Shown piece by piece: positions 20,866 through 21,089 of a stretch of 21,089 nt of DNA (position 1 is the first letter of the stretch; every line of letters begins with the position of its first letter). The stretch comes from Pelargonium cotyledonis (lineage: Eukaryota; Streptophyta; Magnoliopsida; Geraniales; Geraniaceae), in NCBI GenBank assembly GCA_036897625.1, contig JAYMTA010001223.1, positions 1 through 21,089 of the forward strand, written 5' to 3'. The position numbers and the translations under genes were made by a program. Under the pieces are notes generated by a model. The model did not search any database. It saw nothing but the letters and a program-made list of their open reading frames with translations, and was not told where the DNA came from.

Positions 20866-21089
20866 GGGCAAATTGCATATCAATCTTATGTTGTTTACAC
20901 TTAAAGCAAATAAGTCACATGTCCTTTGTAAACCCCTTGTACTTTTTAAGAAAAATTACACATACTTTCTTTCTTAAATATGTTTATTACACATATTTAC
21001 CTTAAGTATGTAACTATTATCACTCATAAACTATGTCATTTAACGTTTCGTCCACTTTTTTCGTCAAATTTTACGGAATATTTTAAATT
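20866..21089. mobile_element. possible left end of another terminal-inverted-repeat element
   Basis: GGGCAAATTGCATATC at 20866 resembles the GGG-started ends of the window's Mutator-like MITEs. Further in, TTTAACGTTTCGTCC (about 21038) and TTCGTCAAATTTTACGGA (about 21060) echo their inner CCGTTA/CCGTCA motifs. The right end lies outside the window, so neither the inverted repeat nor a duplication of the left flank can be tested. Confidence 0.3.

Overview
This window is plant nuclear DNA, most probably from a eudicot. The evidence is intron-split genes with plant-type GT...AG junctions, AT-rich introns, telo-box (AAACCCTA) promoters on ribosome-related genes, and dense LINE, Mutator-like and TRIM-type transposon relics. 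The species cannot be fixed from the sequence. I see no bacterial, viral, CRISPR, tRNA or rRNA genes.

Three complete protein-coding genes lie on the plus strand. (1) 2577-5607 encodes NOP58/NOP5, a core protein of box C/D snoRNPs, in eight coding exons (552 aa) behind an untranslated leader exon and a leader intron. (2) 9574-10860 encodes cytosolic ribosomal protein eL30 (RPL30) in five exons (112 aa). (3) 15883-20525 encodes a cytosolic-type cysteine synthase (O-acetylserine (thiol) lyase, CYSD-like) in ten coding exons (323 aa), one of whose introns has a non-canonical GC donor. I rebuilt all three by joining exons; every junction keeps frame and the products match their families end to end.

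Between the genes are layers of mobile DNA. 1-1867: unassigned, possibly LINE-derived sequence, then a 435-bp Mutator-like MITE with a perfect 9-bp target duplication, then a minus-strand LINE remnant with a 16-bp target duplication. 6674-9279: a Mutator-like element with 337-bp terminal inverted repeats; a LINE-like sequence carrying a broken DUF4283/zinc-knuckle ORF1 and no reverse transcriptase sits inside it. About 11200-14150: a degenerate tandem array of a roughly 1.1-kb unit, with a TRIM-like retroelement inserted in the first copy. 14193-14589: another Mutator-like MITE. About 20866 to the end: possibly the start of one more.

NOP58 and RPL30 are linked by function (ribosome assembly and ribosome structure) and both carry telo-boxes near the expected transcription start, so they are probably co-expressed with the growth programme. 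The cysteine synthase belongs to sulfur assimilation and has no evident link to the other two. I found no convincing new multi-gene system. The points most worth following up are the nested, reverse-transcriptase-less LINE relics, the GC-AG intron, the altered serine-acetyltransferase contact residue, and the unexplained 1.1-kb tandem array.
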